This document shows, piece by piece, positions 62,061 to 64,000 of a stretch of DNA of 64,000 nucleotides. Location of the stretch: NCBI GenBank assembly GCA_963513935.1, contig OY740768.1, forward strand, positions 44,386,368-44,450,367. Direction: 5' to 3'. Made by a program: the position numbers and the translations under genes. The notes beneath the pieces were generated by a model. The model ran no database searches, was not told the DNA's origin, and worked only from the letters and a program-made list of their open reading frames with translations. Source of the DNA: Aphrophora alni (Eukaryota > Arthropoda > Insecta > Hemiptera > Aphrophoridae). Each line of letters begins with the position of its first letter. Position 1 is the stretch's first letter.

Positions 62061-64000
62061 AAATTTGTATCTAGAATGTCAAAACGTCGAAAGCTGTCGG
62101 TAATACTTGTACCATGTAGGAATTATCTCACCAGCTGATAAAAAAATCCAAAAACGACCATAAAAAGTATTTGCATAGTTTATTATATAAAATATGGCTG
62201 ACTGTTAAGATAAAGTTACTGACACTTTTACAGTTTACATTTACGTAAAACAAGTTCATGATGAGGATTAAGATGTAACATATTTTATTTAAAACAGTCT
62301 ACAACAGACGATTTTACATTTTAAAATTCAGTCTATACTTTTCTAACTGTTAATATATAAAACATAAAAATCCAAAACAAGTACCAACCATTATTCATCT
62401 AATCAAAATATTTACTGCTCACGACGTACAAGAGAATAAATAAAAAGGGAAATAGTGTAAAGTTTCTTTATGGTTTAAACAACCACTAACTTCACTTTGA
62501 TGCTGCAATGTTGTTCTGAAATGTCTTTGTTACAGTAAAGTGCTAAAGATACGCCCAGAATTTAAAGTAGGTTCTACAACCCGGCTCTGTGTATTATCAA
62601 ATTACACATGACACTCTCTGGCCACGCATAGTCCATCGTCAACGTGCTATGAATATGCATGCCTCATCTCCCTTCGTGATATGAAAAGCTGTGTTAAGCT
62701 CCCTGCATGCACGCTCTCAATGACTGCCAACTTACTACAAAAGTAACTAACTTGGTTAGAAGAAATTAACAAATTTGAAGAAATGTAATTTTTAATGAAG
62801 TATCAATTTTAGTTATAATTGAATTAAGTTTTTTATCAATGTTTTGAGTCACAGTGAACACGTGTGGATCCTCTTAGAAATAATTTTTCTATATCATACA
62901 TTTTATCTTGCGTTACCTGACAACATAGACAACAAATCACTTATCGTACTATAAAAAAACTAGCAGTTTGGATAACTCAATTTGTAAGTTATAAGCTGAG
63001 CTATTGTCATAGGGCATAATTACATTTTGGTTCAAAATGATTTTAAAAGGTAAAAAATTGGCTGCTTAGTGGTAGTTTTGATTATTACGATTTTTCTGAA
63101 GAATAAAATTATCAAATAATTTCAAATATGGAGTTAAATGAAGGATTATTACTCATAATAATCGGATTGAAATTAAAATAGTTTTCGTGCATTGAGAAAT
63201 AGTGGTTAAAATAAAAGAACTGCGAGAGGAATGGGGGAAGGGGTCAATATAAGTGTAATAAGTCAAGATTAGCAGTAAGGGATTATTGTAGTTGTACAAT
63301 ATACATAACTTATTTAGCAAATTTACACCAACAATAATTACTATTATTTGTGTGTCATGAAATAATCGATTAATTATAGTTGTACGATTTTTATTTTAAA
63401 CAACACAATTTATAACTTAGTTTACACAAAATATCTCGTAAATTATCTCCCCATGAAATTAACAAACAAAAAAGTGTCCTAAAGTGCCATAGCCATTGAC
63501 TCAAAATTTAAGTTAGTTTATCACTCTCTCTAATATAAAAATCGGTAGGCTCTGTCGCCTTCAACCATCGGACCTCCCGATTGTTGTCAAATTCGAGTAG
63601 TTGTCTATGTTCACATGTTGATATAATCTCTATTTTTGTTTCCATACATCCTATTATTTTCTCCATTTCAATGTCTAGAGCATCGTGTCATACCACTGAG
63701 CTTTGTGCGTAAAACGTTATTCTGGAATGTATGCACAAGTTGAAGGACCGATCTTGGTAGAACAAATTCTATTACTTAAGTCAAGCCACATTTCATTATT
63801 TTTTAAATAATACCAACTTGGTGAAGTTGGTAGGTTTACACAAGTATCCATAGATTTTCCTGCATTTCATGTTCAATTTCTCATTTTTCTTTTTGATATA
63901 CATTTTCCATTTTAATTTAGTATTAAATTTCATACTGCACTATATATATTAAAGTAGGGAATCACCTAGGAATTAATCCTGAACCTTACTGAATTATTGT
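62061..64000. other. Noncoding DNA with one GC-richer island
   Basis: 62,560-62,740 is GC-richer and contains ATGAATATGCATGCCTCAT and a second TGCATGCA-type site, possibly a conserved noncoding or regulatory element, but no open frame. The rest shows nothing recognisable. Confidence 0.4.

Overview
This is a strongly AT-rich stretch of animal nuclear DNA, probably from an invertebrate. It has no bacterial-style gene layout: there are no long intact ORFs, coding sequence occurs as short pieces flanked by splice-like signals, and there are long microsatellites, one 200-base N gap, and decayed retro- and DNA transposons (Penelope-like elements and a mariner). An arthropod such as a chelicerate would fit, but nothing here fixes the species.

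Layout. Positions 1-15.4 kb are mostly unique AT-rich DNA with (AT)n and a 171-bp (AG)n tract, a degenerate minisatellite at about 7.3-7.9 kb, and two weak candidate coding patches (6.8-7.0 kb and 8.49-8.72 kb). Positions 15.5-36.4 kb are one very degenerate tandem array. The same ordered series of sequence blocks returns about every 2.6-5 kb, six full or partly deleted times plus a fragment. A Penelope-like relic (25.3-26.2 kb), a locally expanded 64-bp minisatellite (22.1-22.5 kb), a 213-bp duplication (16.7-17.2 kb) and about 2 kb of unrelated DNA (33.3-35.4 kb) sit inside it. Positions 36.5-42.7 kb are noncoding, with an unidentified 88-codon ORF (38.0-38.3 kb), a CTAT-type microsatellite field and the assembly gap.

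The best-supported host gene is on the minus strand. Exon 47,019-47,247 encodes an ankyrin repeat, and exon 42,714-42,916 a Ser-rich, charged segment. They are joined by GT/AG splice sites in matching phase across a 4.1-kb intron. That intron carries the end of a Penelope-like element with a sequence that folds as a type I hammerhead ribozyme at 44,207-44,251.

Positions 49.5-52.1 kb hold a nearly full-length but frameshifted Penelope-like retroelement on the minus strand: an N-terminal domain, a reverse transcriptase with YVDD, a GIY-YIG endonuclease, and a TATA-like box at its 5' end. Positions 53.05-53.92 kb hold an internally deleted mariner transposon, itself interrupted by a 541-bp inverted-repeat element with an 8-bp target duplication. 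A foldback structure with a TA tract (54.9-55.3 kb) and a roughly 112-bp tandem repeat (55.9-56.3 kb) follow. The remainder to 64 kb is AT-rich DNA in which I recognise no gene.

Most of the window is probably intron or intergenic DNA shaped by duplication and transposition. The items most worth a second look are the long-period array, the hammerhead-like fold, and the pair of Penelope-like copies sharing that motif.
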